A stretch of 64,000 bases of DNA, taken from NCBI GenBank assembly GCA_014607495.2, contig CP053154.1, positions 14,260,001 through 14,324,000 of the forward strand, given 5' to 3'. This document shows, piece by piece, positions 35,862 to 50,800 of this stretch (its first letter is position 1; every line of letters starts with the position of its first letter). The notes under the pieces are model-generated. The model worked only from the letters and a program-made list of their open reading frames with translations, had not been told where the DNA came from and searched no databases. The position numbers and the translations under genes were made by a program. The DNA comes from Carposina sasakii (taxonomy: Eukaryota > Arthropoda > Insecta > Lepidoptera > Carposinidae).

Positions 35862-38800
35862 ATGATGGAACATATCGAACAAATTGATTGGTAAGTGTTG
35901 GCTAACATAAAATAAATAAGTATTTCGTAACGTATGTACATTAGAAAGTATAAACCTCATTGGTATAAACGAAATCTGTGCATACCATTTCACACCATTT
36001 ACCAATATTACAGGTATTCACATGCCGATAACTACCAATTTGTGAATGAGTCCGACCTAGACCATTGCGTTACTGAAAGGATCCTCCGCAACAAATTCTA
36101 TGATCCTTTGATGTCCAGCGATGATGAGGACTCTAACAAGGTCGAAATAAACTGGGACCAAGTGTTATTAAAACGAAAGAAGGTATGTGAACATTATTTT
36201 TTGTAGGTTATCAACATTAATATTTACTTTGATAAGAAATTTACATTGTTTAGCTGTTTTCTTACTACCTTCTCTCATCGAAACAGCTCAACTCGAATAT
36301 AAAATTAAGTTAAAGGCATGGTAACTAAATTCAGACTTATTTGTAAGAATTTAGTTTACCAAAACACTATTATACATAAAACTGAGAAAGATTCTTTTAT
36401 TTCAACCAATCTCCAACATGATTATTTCTTTCTATGTGACATTGGCGGAATTATTCTCCACGAGACGCAATAATGGGTGCCATTAATAAATATTGAATTG
36501 AATAATTGAACTGACAATGCTAACTTGCTTTTCCATATTTCAGACTGAAAAACTTCATCAAGTGTATGTACCATGTTTGGGAGGTATGCCACAACACCCG
36601 AAGCTGTCTAGACTGACATCATTACAACATTACCAGTGCCTTAAGGTTATATGTGCTAAAAATCCCAACATACTCAAAGGACATTACATAGGGAAACCGT
36701 CAAAGCAGGATTGTGACTTGTTTGAGGTGAGTTTGGTTATTGATTAATAATTTACCTACCTAGCCGGAGCTGCATTTTCAAATACTTTGTAACCTAGCAA
36801 ATGGCATTAGTATTAAAAATGTGTCTTTACTGTAGTATAAGTCTATGTATACTATAAATAGTATTAAGTTTATAAAATTATTAATTAAGAAAATGGAAAA
36901 AATTCTTCACCCGAGTGGGAATCGAACCCACGACCACTGCAAACCTTGCCAGCCACTATAACCACTAAGCCACTGGGTCAATCACTCCGATAACGAATTT
37001 TACCATCTCTTTTCTAAATTACATATTGGCAACGTTATTCTTCATCCCGATAGCTATACACTAGCCAAATCTCAGCAAACAAAGCTGAATCCCTCAGCAC
37101 AATGTTTAAAGATGAAACAATCAACCATATCCTAACGGATTATATTAATAGAGAAGTGTTTTTATAAATTTATCTTAGTCAAGATATTATATATTATAAA
37201 ATTATTAATAAATTATTATTAATAGTATTAAGTTTATTAATATTACTTGCTGTTCCACCTGTATTTTACACACACACAGGTTTTCTTAAGTTATTATTGT
37301 TTGATTTTGGGCTTTCAGGACATACAGCAAATATACAAAGAAGAACAGAAAGAGTACATAGAATGGGCCAAAACACAATGGGCGAATGGCCATTGCTTGA
37401 GAGCACTACGTCCTAAGCCTGCTATTGAGACAGTGTACGAGGCAAAATACAAACTCCAAGAGACTGAACTGCAGTCCTTTCCCAAACAATATGAGACTGC
37501 CGCTCAGATATCTTTGGATGGTGGTGATAATGATTATGAACTTATACACCAAGAGGATTTAATAAGTGTAAGTATATATATTTTTATATGGTGTAACATA
37601 TTTTTTAAATTCAATTTACAAATTCTATTATTTTCTTTTCTTTCCCCCTGATTACGTAAAAGCAATAGCAAAGCCGAAGCCGCGCGATCGCGATAATTGA
37701 GAGTGTGTGTGTGCTTCGGCGAGGTGCGTGGCGCGGAAGGACGCTGAGCGCTCGTTGCGCACATGCACACACACTCAATTATCGCGATCGCTTTGCTTCA
37801 GCTTTGCTATTGCTTTTACGTAATCAGGGGATGATTCTATGTAGTAAGCAGAGTAGTAACTGCTGTGTAGCTGTATGTAGCAACTAATATTCCTTTGTCC
37901 AAAAGTCCTTCCTATGTGTTAACACATTCGCTGGCTGCTAACTATGTATTTCCGTTCATATTAGAACTGACAATTAATTACTGGATATAAAGGAAGACAT
38001 AGACCAAAGAAGTGTTGGATGGACTGGGTGAGGGAGGATATGCGTGTTCTGGGAGTGAGCAATGAGATGATGGATAATAGGGATGAATGGATGAAAAGTA
38101 CATATTGCGCCGACCCCAAATAAATGTGAACAGGGCAGGAAGATGATAATGATTACTGCTGACACTTATTTGCCTCCTGGCACACAGGCTATATTGATTG
38201 ATTGATTTATCATTGCTTTATATGAAAATCTGGCTTTAGTTATTTCTGTATTGTAGGTAGTTTATTGCAGTATCTAATTAACTGTACAGATATTTTATAG
38301 GATTTAATAAACACACTTACCATTTATATGAAACCTAGCCCAAAATAATCATAAACTTGAATTTAACAGGTAAGCTTGAAGAGGGTACCTATAATGGAGT
38401 TACCAGACCTTAGCAGCAAGTACAGTGTGAACATGACATGTCCTATAAGTGAACCCTGCACCAAACATCCATGCAGATTTGTCTTACCTGGTAAGTTGTT
38501 TAGTGTTTATTTTATCATGCTATCAGCTATGAACAAAATGTATATATACAACTCTATAGAGAGTTACTTATCAGTTTGGTGGCCACCAATTTATTACAGA
38601 GTAAGCATATGTTTTTAATTAACTTCTACAAAACAATGGCAATCATGCTAAAGCATATATTTCGCGGCAAGACAACAGACACACCATATAGTGCTAAGTA
38701 ATTGCTATAGTACATAATTGGTCTGATGTGCTCAAAGGCTGGTCGCGCCACTGTGGTCGTCCAGTGAAATATAGCCCTTAGTATAATAAATTTATTTCCA

Positions 38801-41800
38801 GTAGAAAAGTACAACATATTTTACATTAGCAATTTTACTTCAATTAGTTATAGTCTCTTAAACTGGTGTGCCTCGTGGCATAGGCCTCCTCCAACAATTT
38901 CCACTGTTGCCTATCTTGGGCAACCCTTCTCCAGAGGGTTCCCGCCGTTAGCTTCAAATCATCCTCCAATCTGATGTGTTGTCTTCCACAACTTCTTTTC
39001 CCGTCTTTCGGGTACCAGTCTGTGACTGCCTTTCTCCACTTTCCCTGTCTATCCCGCATTAAGTGACATGCTCATCTCCACTTCTCTTGGTCCACTCTGG
39101 CCTTATTTATATGGCCCTTAGTATAACTATCATTTAATATACGAGAAATAGTTAGGTTTAGTTGCAGCTGGTGAATTTCGAATGCTACTGATGTTTAGAA
39201 TGTTTTTGTAAAAGTGTTATATTTCGTGTAAGCGGAGATAGCCCAGTGGTTAAGACGTGCACCTTCCAAGCGGGAGGCGTAAGTTCGATCCCAGTCACGG
39301 GCCTGTTCCAATGAATTTATTTCATGTACAGATTTTAATATTGCAAAATTGACACTTATCTCGTGCCTCTGAAAGCACGTAAAACCGTTGGTCCTGCGCC
39401 TGATCTCTCTCCGATCGTGTCGGCTTCCGTCCCATCGGACTATGAGAGTAACGGAATAGAGAGCGCATCTGTGTTTGCGCACACACTTGTGCACTATAAT
39501 ATCTCCTACGTACCTGGCCAATCTCCGTAAAGATTGGTCGCCTTGGCCGAAATACGGTCGGAGATCAGGTCATCAGATATTTCGTGTTATAAACCTGTAA
39601 AGATGCGGGGTTTCACGAGAATACATCAGCTGCTTCTTCCGTGCATATCGTAAGACTCCAGCATTCTCTCAGGCGATAAACTAGCAACTTGTCACTGATC
39701 TTTAACATCTGACCCCTCTCTATGCTACACGCGGCTGTGGAACCTATATTATTATTATTTATTTATCTCTATCGCTATAGGGTTGAATGTTCAGTGACAT
39801 TTTACACTTCCACCCTGGAGCAAAGGTTCCGCTCTTGCGCTGTTCCCTCTTAGCCGGCCAATGAAGGCAAGCTAAGGGTCGAGAGCCAAAGATGGTAGTG
39901 GCCCCCTGAACTCGGGTCCGTGGTGACGCCAATCACCAACAGCTTCGCCACAAAGCTGCTCTGCGGGCTTATTATTATTATTATTGTATCTCTGTTCTCG
40001 GGACTACAGAGTCCCGGTCCTTTGAGAAGCGTGCATCGGGCCGTGGCCAAGATGTAGAGGCCCTTTTTAGAGAACTTTAATTAATATGGTGTGGAATACA
40101 CATGGCATATACCATCACCGATCGCACAACATGATACCCCCGGCGATGGCCTCGCCATGTGTAAGACTATTGGAGTGCAAAGCTATGTCATGCGATGAAA
40201 AACATGATCATGGGAATGTTGGGTGGGGTTGGGTAACTGGGCTATTGAAGGAGACTAACGGATGCCTGCCATTACAACCAAGTCTCATAATTGTTTGGTG
40301 GCAAACGGTGACTCGCCGATTTATTTCACGGGCCCCCTGAAACGGCCACACGCACGGAGCGACAAAGAAGGCAACATTTGGTGAGTGGCTAGGGTGGAGG
40401 GGTGCCCCTGGACTTTAAACCGAAGCCAACTTGCCACTTACTGACGAGCACGTCCGCCCTCGAGCTGTCATAGCTGTCGCGACTCCACTCTGCCCGGCCG
40501 GCGAAGGCAAGGCAGAGGTGGGGGAACTGTTCTTCGTCAGACTTCACTCCGGCGCCGGAGATGAGCAACAGGGTCTTCCCCGGGAGCACTTCAGGTCCGT
40601 GGGAACGCTACCTCCCAACAGCTCGCCACAAGCTGCCCTGCGGGCTTATTATTATTGTAACTCTTTGGTATAATTCTCGGAACTACAAAGTCCCAGTCCT
40701 GAGAGGCGTGCATCGGGCCGTAGCCAAGATGTAGAGGCTCTTTTAAGAGAACTCTAATATGGTGTGGGATACACATGGCGGATACCATCACCGAGCGCAC
40801 AATATGATACACCCAGTGATTATTATTATATATACGAGGCTTATAAAAAAAGTAATAAACAATTAATAAACATAGAAATGTAGCGAGTTTCCAATTTTTT
40901 TATCCCCTCCATTCGAGGTTCACCCCAGCGAGTGGGCCAAGATCGACGGACTAGATCCACGACATGCGGACTTCGCCCATACTGTGCTAGTTGCTCTAAC
41001 GTGTGCACTGGGGCAACTAAAGAGGACTTTCGGGTCAATTACTCGGATGACGAATTTGCGTAATAACGGCATCTTTCTTTTCTAATCATTACATATTGGC
41101 AACGTTATTCTTCATCCCGATAGCTATACACTAGCCAAATCTTGGCCTTCTTTGGCAAACAAAGCTGAATCCCTCAGCACATCCATTGTTTAAAGATGAA
41201 TACTGATTAGGTGTATAATGATGGACAGTTTCGGTGACGGAGGATAGGTTCATATTGAATTAAGGTCATTGACATCAAACGTACCATATTTGTCATACCC
41301 AAATCTTCATGGATTTTATGTACGCCTCCGAGTTTCCGGATCAACGATCATTTTCCACATACAAATGGATCTTAGATGTTAAAAGAAATAGCTTATTAAA
41401 ATTAGAAAATATTGAAAAAATTATAGTTATTTATTTTAATTGTATGGAGACAGAAAAACAAAATGTAGAAATTGTAACCGATGAGGATTAAAAATAATTG
41501 TTTTTAATAAAATTGTAATAATGATTATTTGTATTAACAATAAACAATTTTGTTTGGTTACGTATGGTTTTTTATTTTATTACTCTATTTACCAAATTTT
41601 GGTACATTCCGGAAAAAATGCATGTCCATGTTATGATATCATGACGCAAGTATGTAAAATCAATATACCTACTCCGACCACTGGTAATAAAGTATCTTAG
41701 TCAAGATAAATTTATAAATATTATAAAATTATTAATAAAGAAATGGAAAAAATTCTTCACCCGACTGGGAAATGAACCCATAACCACTGCGTACCGTGCT

Positions 41801-44800
41801 AGTTGCTCTAACCACTGAGCTACCGGGTCAATTATTATACATATATGTAAATAGGCAGGTAGTTGAGGCAACTGATTTTGCCCTGTATCTGAATGTTCTC
41901 TTCTTAGGTTTTTCTATGTTCTATAATTCTTTTGTTCTGCAGTTTCACCCGATTGCTGAAACACAGCCGTGTCTACGTATATGTGAATTTCAGGTGAGTC
42001 CGCAATGACAGTGCTGCCGCTAACGGAGATCCACCAGCAGCTGGCGCAGTTTGCGCAGGAGCACGGCGCGCGGTACATCGTCAGTGCGAGCGCGCTGCAG
42101 TGTCTGCTCGACGTGGAGCGGCCCTGGGTGCTGCCGCTGTCGGTTTGCGAGGTTATCGATGCAGGTCAGTACCCACACTTTTTTTTAAGACAGACTATAA
42201 CAATCGTACTTATATTCACACACTACACAACACATTGACCTACTCGTAGTCCCACACTAAGATCCCTAAGGTCTTGTGTCGTGGGTACTAAGCAACGGTA
42301 TATAAATACATAGATAAGTATACTTTTAAGATATGAGTGAGTGACGTTTGACTTTTTTCATGTTGAGGTATTTTTAAGTAAGCCTTTTTACTTGCCGTAA
42401 CGCTATCGACTCACAAGCAAAATCTATAATATATGACAGTGTGACAGTAGCGAACACGAGAACAAACCTCTCGTTAGTCCGTAACGCTATCTTCGCATAT
42501 CTCATGCTTGCCCCACTGGAGGGCAATCGCGCAAAATGACAACGTTAACGGAACGTTTTAGGTTTTGTTTCGGTTCCATTTGACAACGTTTCAGACGTTT
42601 ACAACGTCTGACTGTTTTTTATGGTTTTGAAGTTGCCAAAATTTAACGCGATACGTAACGTGTTTGGTTGTGGTTAGCTTTGGTAAATACGTTTAACATT
42701 TGCGCGATTGCCCTCCTGTTCCCTGTCTGTAGCAAGTTAAAAAGGTATTCTTCAAGTGGTATACAAAAATGTGGTCTCCAGACGGAGCGCCCGTGACCGT
42801 GGCAGTGCTCCACGGTCCGGCGGCGGCGCGGCGCGGGGCGGGCGGTGCGGGGGGTGCGGGGGGGGCGGGGGGGCCGGGCGGGGCGCGCGTGCGCAGTGCG
42901 TACCGCACGCTGCTGTACCACCAGCTGGTGCCGTATGTACTACCTTCTATTTTGTCAACTGTTTTAGCATTATGTTGTGTCTGTGCTTCCGCTCCCCATA
43001 AAAAAAAAATCACGTATTTTTGTCGTATTTTAAATGACGCAATCCCGACTGCTTGATTTACAAAGAAAATATATATACCATACATAGTTTTTCTCTGCCC
43101 GCACAATAATAAAAAATTATCTTTCAGAGAGTCGGAATTAAAGAAACTAGTGAATAATATTCGAGAAGACGAGAAAAGGAACCAAAGTACTAAAGCTAAA
43201 AAACCATCGCAACCGGTGAACAACTTCTTCGGCAGTGATGGTGATGATGATGATGATGATGATGATGATGAGGACGGCATTGGACAGTTGTTTATAGATG
43301 CAGGTAATTGAACATCCCATATTTATTCCTTACACCACTAGCTGACTACCTGTGAAACCAAGTGAAAGCTTTTTTTACCCGACTGCGCCAGAAGGACGGT
43401 TATGTTTTTCAAGTGTAATGTATATTTCTTTGGCACCCTCTAGAGCCTAAACGGCTTGTCGCTTTTGAGAATGATAGGTATCATTACACTCGTCTCAGTG
43501 GTGACAGTGACACTGGATTCTAATTTTTACATACATACATATAATTTATCCCTTATGGGGCAGGCAGAGCACCAAGGGCCAATAGAACCACATGCTGCCA
43601 CTTCTGACCGATTTTGAGGGTATAGTTGAGATGTACAAGTTCGATTAGTAGTGACAGGTGGTCAGCCCATCGCCTACAAAACACAAAGACCTTCTTGTCC
43701 TTCTACTGACTTGTACAGTATGCCCGGGAAGAGAAGCAGCTGTAGTATTATACGTATTTTTACATAGTTGGGGTATTTTTCTCTAAATAAATGAGGTTAT
43801 TCTGTGCTGATGTGAAGCTTCATCTCCTTGCGTGCATGTCGTCAGGGTCGACTAAGAAACTCACGGGCGTTCCCTCAGGCGATGAGCTGGCAACTTATCA
43901 CCGTTCTTACACATTTGGCCCGGCCAATATGTTATCTCTACAATAAAGAAGAGAAGAAAGAGAAGAAAGAGTAATTGCATCTATTACCTTTTATATTAGG
44001 TGATGAAGAAACCCCAATGGATACAGGAGAGTCAGATAATAGTGATAGTAAAGTAAATAACAATGGGAAACCAGACAAATATCTCACAAGACAACAGAAA
44101 AGGATACTTGAGGACAATAACAATGAAAAGAAGACTGATGAATCTGGCAACGAATTCTATAACTGCGCTTGTAAAGGTAAGTAAATGTTTATTGTTGTAC
44201 AGTTAGGATAACAAATCTGCAATTAATATGTACTTTTTAAATCCTATCTGCTAATATTATAAAATTAAATGTTAATGCTTAGTACCTTTGACATTGAGTG
44301 ATTAATTTCTTTGCATAAATGAAATTGTATTAGGCGTTACAATTCGGAAGTACAAACATTCACTATGGGTGCGCCCACCACCGGGCCCTACACCCTCCAC
44401 TGACCCTCGGATCTGATAACTCATAACTGCGAAAACAAGCACTTGCACTTACTACAATCGCCACGAGAAACCAGACCCAAGCACCTAGCATGCAAGATAA
44501 TACATCGCACTATTTCCGAAATCAAAAAACTAGATTAATAATCTACATAATGTTTCGCCAACAACAGTGGCATCCTCAGGATTATAGAAATTAGTAAATT
44601 AGTAAACCACTTATTATTATGAAAGTCTTAAACTCAACACATTACCTAAACCTACTTCCCTCTACATACAGGGTGATTTTTGGTCGTCAACGTAAAACTC
44701 AATCTCCTCATACTTTGGAAGCATCCTGGGAAGTTTGACTGACAGACTGCGTCAAAATGCTCATAGACGCGCGTCAGGATTAGAGTCTACTAACTGAAAC

Positions 44801-47800
44801 GCACGATTAGAGTTTATTCTTTACGTACCCTTTTTAAGGTGGCCACAAAAAAACACCCTGTATATCCATATCAAATACTTTGTCCTGTTTGAACGAAGTA
44901 GAGCATCCTAACGAAGTAGGCAAAAAAGGATTTCCTGACTAAGTTCACAATGACGTAATATTGAAAGACCAATTTGTTTGGCGTAAGTGTTATTAATAAT
45001 TCTACTTTTTTTTTCAGGTACAATATTCGAAAGGCCTCCTCTAAGATCGTACCGAAAGTGGCAAGTCAGAAATAAAACAACTTCAGAGAGCTTCAGTATG
45101 ATTGTGCACTACGCTCACAAAGCCAGGGTACGTTTTGCTTCTTTTATTGTGTTACTCACTAGCTAACGCTCGCGACTTAGACCACTTTATTTATATAGCT
45201 TATGTGATATTCTAATGTATAAACATGTAGCGGGTCCACCTATCGGTCGGCAGTCCAATACAAATCCTAGAACGCGATATCGAAGTCACAATGATTGGAA
45301 TATAAACAAGGGCCAAACAATAACTAGTGGCCCGGTGGGACCGGAAGCGCTTTCTTTTCACCACACCCCATATCATGATAAGCCGGCATTTTGAAGCGCT
45401 ATTGAATTCACCATTTTCAGCCTTGAGTAGTCCACTGCTGAACATAGACCTTCCCCAAAGCTATTGTATTGCCAGTAGTAATTCAAATACGCCTGCGACT
45501 TTAATAATAAAGACGTTTTCTTCTCAGACGCGTAATGGCGAGGTTTTACTAGAAGCGTCTCCGGAATACCAGTTGGATTTAGGTGCGAGCGCGCGGACGG
45601 AAGGCGGGCAGGCTGGCTTGACGCTCGCTCTAGCGCTAAGGAAGAATACCACGCTGCTTAATGGTGAGTGCTGGCATCAGCTGTGTCTTCTAGCATGCAT
45701 GCTGTAAAGAACTCATGGGGGCAACTCAGCAAAAACAGCACAAACGCATCCACTAACGTACCATTAACGGGCAATTCTGTAAAAAGTTTGTGCTGAAACG
45801 CAGTCACCAACGAACCGTACGACACGTTGTATATGCTGTAGTATGTACCTATGTATGCGAATATTAAGTTATACAGGTGTTTTCATAGTGCTACTGCAGA
45901 TTGACCGGCTAACCTAAGACGAGCCATTACAAACTATTTGTAATGAATCTTGGATTTATTTTCCTGTACGTGCAAATATTGTAACAAGTCTTCGTTCATC
46001 TTACTTATGCTACTGTTACAACATCATTTATCGTTCCCCAGTGCGTCTAGACGCCAGTACAGGCGAAGTGGTGACACTAGAGCGAGCCTCGCTCCGAGAG
46101 CTGACGGAAACAGCCGAGCGCGCGCTCCACGCCGCCGCCGGAGCGACACACGCCGCGCTAGCGCCGCTGGCGGGCTTGTTGCCGGCCCGATACCTGCTGA
46201 CGCACGAGGTGAGCCGACCGCACACGAGAGCTGACGGAAACAGCCGAGCGCAAGGCTCCATACTCATTCTAATGATGATACTCCATATTCGTCCTAATGA
46301 TATTTTGCACAACCTCTTTAGGGGATAGTGGGGTTGTGACTGAAAGAGCAGACTACCCGCATCCCGTAGTAATTATGATAATACCTAATACTCAGTTACT
46401 CTATTAGTCATTCCATTTTCGTTTAGGTATCTCACGGTAAAAACGCGCTGTTACTAGCGCCGTCTCCCTCGGGCTCGTTCGTGCTGGGAGGAGCGAGCGA
46501 GACAGACACAGCGGCGGAGCTGGCCACGCCCCCTGCGCTGGCGCCGGTGCTGCTGCCACACCACAAGTTAGTATATGCTCAATGAGAGGAAATTATATGT
46601 AATTTACTATGTATGTTGTTACTCTTTTTTATCCGATTGCGCCAAAGGGAGAGTTATGTTTTACGAGTATATGTATGTATATTTGTTTGGCACGCTCCGA
46701 ACCTATACTGCTTGTTGCATTTGAACCTGAGAGGTATTGTTAAATTCGTCTTAATCGTGAGAGTGACACTGGATTTTAAAAAAATTACGCAGTCGGGTTT
46801 TTCTTTAAATTAATGATGTTATATTAAAATCAATCAATTGGTTAGAGCAAAAGCACGGTATGCGAGAGTCGTGAGTGCAAATCTCACTCGGGTGAATTTT
46901 TTTATCATTTTCTTAATAATATTTATAAAATCAATCGGTTAACTGTTTCCTTTCAACCTGTCAGTTCGAAGAATAAGTGCATTAAAAGTTTGGTCGTTTT
47001 GAGATAATATTTTAAATACCGGTTACATTATTTTCGTTTTGTACAGATGAATAAACTAATAATACAGAAATCGTGATGGTTTAGTGACCAAATGAAGTCT
47101 TTACACTTTTTTTTAAATATCTGTTATCAGGTTCCGTAAAATTCTCCCGCTGGCGTTTACGCCGTTTCAACACCAGGTAGCAAAAGAGCAGAAATCTAAC
47201 AAACCACCTCCGAGGCAGAAAACTCCACCCAAAGCTATCAAGGTTTGTATTTTCTTACATTTACGTGTGTACTTATATACGTATATACTTTTATTTGACG
47301 AAATCAGAGGCAAAAATATTTTTTTTAACACTTGAGTTAGGCTTTGATAAGATCTTTGTAAATTAAGTCTCATAAAAAATAAGTAAGAAGTTAGCATTTT
47401 TGTAAATTAGGTCTAATAAAATATAAGTAAAACGGTGAATTTAACACCAGTGCTGCTCGTGGAAACTATAGTATATGAACTATAGTTTTAATGTACCGAA
47501 CAGACTATAATAAATAACACAGAAGTGGGTAGGTTTTACCCTTTAGTATAAACTGCTAGCATTATATAAAATAATCGATTTTGTTTCGTACGTGTGTTTT
47601 GTCGGATGTCAGAAATTTTATCTATGTCATTGTTGTGAAATTCAATCAATTTTAAGGTCAGTAAGTGGGTTCTGTACTCTACAAGTCTAAACTCTCAAAT
47701 GAACAAATCTATGTCATGTCATAGTTCTAGTAAACCAACTCTTTGCCATAAAATCTACGTGCGTTAAATAGTATAACGACTTGCAATAAAGTTATCTTAT

Positions 47801-50800
47801 ATGATAATATGTTTCCATGTCGGAACCATAATTGTTGGTGGCTTAGTGGTTATAGCGGCTGGCACGGTTTGCAGCGGTCGTGGGTTCGATTCCCACTCGG
47901 GTGAAGAATTTTTTCCATTTTCTTTATTAATAATTTTATAATAATTGTTGAAGTAAAATCGCAATTACGATACACGACCACTATGTCGAGTAAATGTCGT
48001 ACTTTCTGATTGGCTCAACATGTTGGCAAATAAAAAACTGGCCAATCAGTGCAATGATTTAGCTATAGCCATGTGCTAAGCCAGAGCGGTAGGTAATTTT
48101 AGCGACTCTAAAATAAACTTGTTTGTGAGCATTCACATAAGATTTTGATGAGCAATATGAATGTTACAAGTCACTGTCGATAATGATTTTTACAAAAAAA
48201 ATGTATATTTTCAAACCGGTGAATTTTCAAACGCGAATTTCTGCACATCAGTTTGTTTAGGCATGTTTTTTTTACAATAACTACCTACTTCATCATAATT
48301 TAATTATGTAGTAGATAGTTAATTATTATGTTATAAAAAAAATAGCATTAAGATAGCACAGCATACATTATTGCTGTTTTTAATTTTACTTCACCTACCT
48401 ATAACAAGACTACTGAACGAATTTTTAGGTGTACCTTGGTTTATAATTTGTTTATAAAAGGAAAAATCGACGCGCAAATCGCGAGCATAAGCCAGAATCT
48501 ACATCAACGAAGTTATTGTGGATTATCACAGCGACGCAAGACCACTATTTTTATTTACTAATTGCTATGCGTATTGTACCAACTGATTATATTTATTGGC
48601 AGCCGAATGCGTAAATCTAGATTTAATTTAGTTGTGAGAGCGATGCACGGAATGCAAGAGGTCGTGAGTTCAAATCTCACTCGGGTGTTTTTTTTTTTCA
48701 TTTTCTTATTAATATTTTATAATATATAATATCTTGGTTAAGATAGATTTATAAGATAATTCTCCATAATGTAATCCGCTAGGATATGGTTGATTGTTTC
48801 ATCATTAAACATTGTGCTGAGGGATTCAGCTTTGTTTACCGAGATTTGGCTAGTGTATAGCTATCGGGATGAAAAAATAACGTCTCCAAAAAACGTAATT
48901 TAAAAGAGATAGTAAAATTCGTCATCCGTGTCGCGATAGCTCAGTTGGTGAGAGCGATGCACGGAGTGCAAGAAGTCGTGAGTTCAAATCTCACTCGGGT
49001 GAATTTTTTTTTCATTTTCTTATTAATATTTTTTAATTTTATATGACATCTAAGTAGTTATGTTTATGTAAAAAAAAAACAATTCAACATACTATTTCGT
49101 GGATAAAATTAAATCTACATTTTCTCATTTGTGGGGTAACTTAGAGTAACGGTTCATCTGTTGAAAATTACGATACTTACATCAATAACTACAAAATAGG
49201 TGCATATTACAGTAACAGAAGCTAAAACACAAACCCGTTTTAGGCGAAGTTTTAATGCAGCAGGTAAAAATATAAACATTTCCCCTGATAGATAATCGTC
49301 ATCAACTTTCAGCAGATGTATCGTTTTTCTATCTAACGTACAATACGTCTCGCGTCGCAGTGTAAAATCCACTCGAAGCAAAGGTAAAACTTTTGAAATT
49401 ATTATGTTGGTATCACCGTAACCTGTAATACTGTGTATTTGAAGTGTCGTATTCTTTGGTTGTCAATAGTTGGACGGCGTCTCCGAGAACTCCAGAAAGG
49501 TACCTAACATCTGCATTTGGGAGTGTTGGCCCGATTGTATAGCCAGGCCGTTCGACTTTTGTCGGCGACAAGACTCGATCGAAGTGTCGTAACGTATATC
49601 GATAAGAATAACTAAACCGATTCCGGAAACTAGTAAAAGGCGAATTGCGATTCGGTGGAATTGATTGTTCGATAGATTTGAGAATAGAGGTTCAAAAAGT
49701 GTATCACATAATTTTACAACATTGTCATTGGTTGACATTGCTGCATCAATTTTTCTTCTAATAGATAGTATATAAAAAAATTTAATCACCACTTTTTCAA
49801 TTTAACGTTCATTTGTTCCATTGTCATTTTTTTTTCATTCTATCACATTCTATTCCACCAATCGCAATTAAAAAGCAATCGACATAAGAGCGATGTAACA
49901 TAAGTGATTTCTATTCTTGGAAAATACGGATTTCTGGTGGTCCGTCCGTCTGTCTGTCTTAGTTTTTAGGGTTCTGTACCGGAAGGGTTGAAGACGGGAC
50001 CCTATTGTTTTGCCTACCCTGTCCGTCTGTCTGACACCAAATTACCTCATGATAGCTAGATAGTTGAAATTTGCACAGATGATGTATTCTGTTGCCGTTT
50101 CAACAAATAAATGTAATAAATACCTAATGGGCCCCCAATAACAAACGTGATTTTTTTTACATTTTTATAGATATCTAATGGTACGGAACCCTTCCGGCGC
50201 TAGTTCGACTCACACTTGGTCGTTGGTGTTTTTTTTAACACTTATTCCTCTTGACACTACCAGTTGTGTCAATTTTAGTGGCGTCCTTTCTTAGCGATGG
50301 TGAAGTCACATGCATATTAAAACTCGTCGCAAAATAAAAGGCCCGTTTTGACATTTGTCTTCGCGACCCAACTAGTGATGTAACCATACGACTTAATACT
50401 CGATACTCACGATAAATCGATTCAAGTTTGCATGAGTATTTTGTCTGCATGAATATGTATTGTAAAGTGCATTGGATTAAAGTTCTGATTTGAAAATATA
50501 TCATTTTAGGCCAAAGTTTACATCGATCATCGTAATAAAAAGTTTGTATGGATCAGGCTGAAATCTAGATCAGAGAAAGGTTATAGTCTGAAATAACATT
50601 TTAGCTACTGTTTATCCTATTAGCTAGTTTTCTATATAAATATTTTGATCGATTTATTTTTTCCTTAACCGATTATTAATATTCTGTGGACACTGTGAAA
50701 AAATCGTATGCACAGCAATAAGCCGAGTGGGCGGTACCCATCAATGAAAAATGTAATTAAATTCCGGAACATTTCGACCAGTAAAAACTAGAAATATTTA

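Noticed and set aside
39230..39301. Candidate tRNA gene
   Set aside because: It continues into a SINE body also present at 61690, and the T arm is imperfect.
42693..43280. 195-aa open frame on the minus strand with Ser and Ala/Pro-rich stretches
   Set aside because: It is the antisense of ICE2 exons 7 and 8 and the intron between them; the Ser and Pro runs are the GAT repeat and G-run read backwards.
48931..49003. Candidate tRNA gene
   Set aside because: A and B boxes are present but no proper anticodon stem forms, and the same head occurs many times joined to the SINE body.
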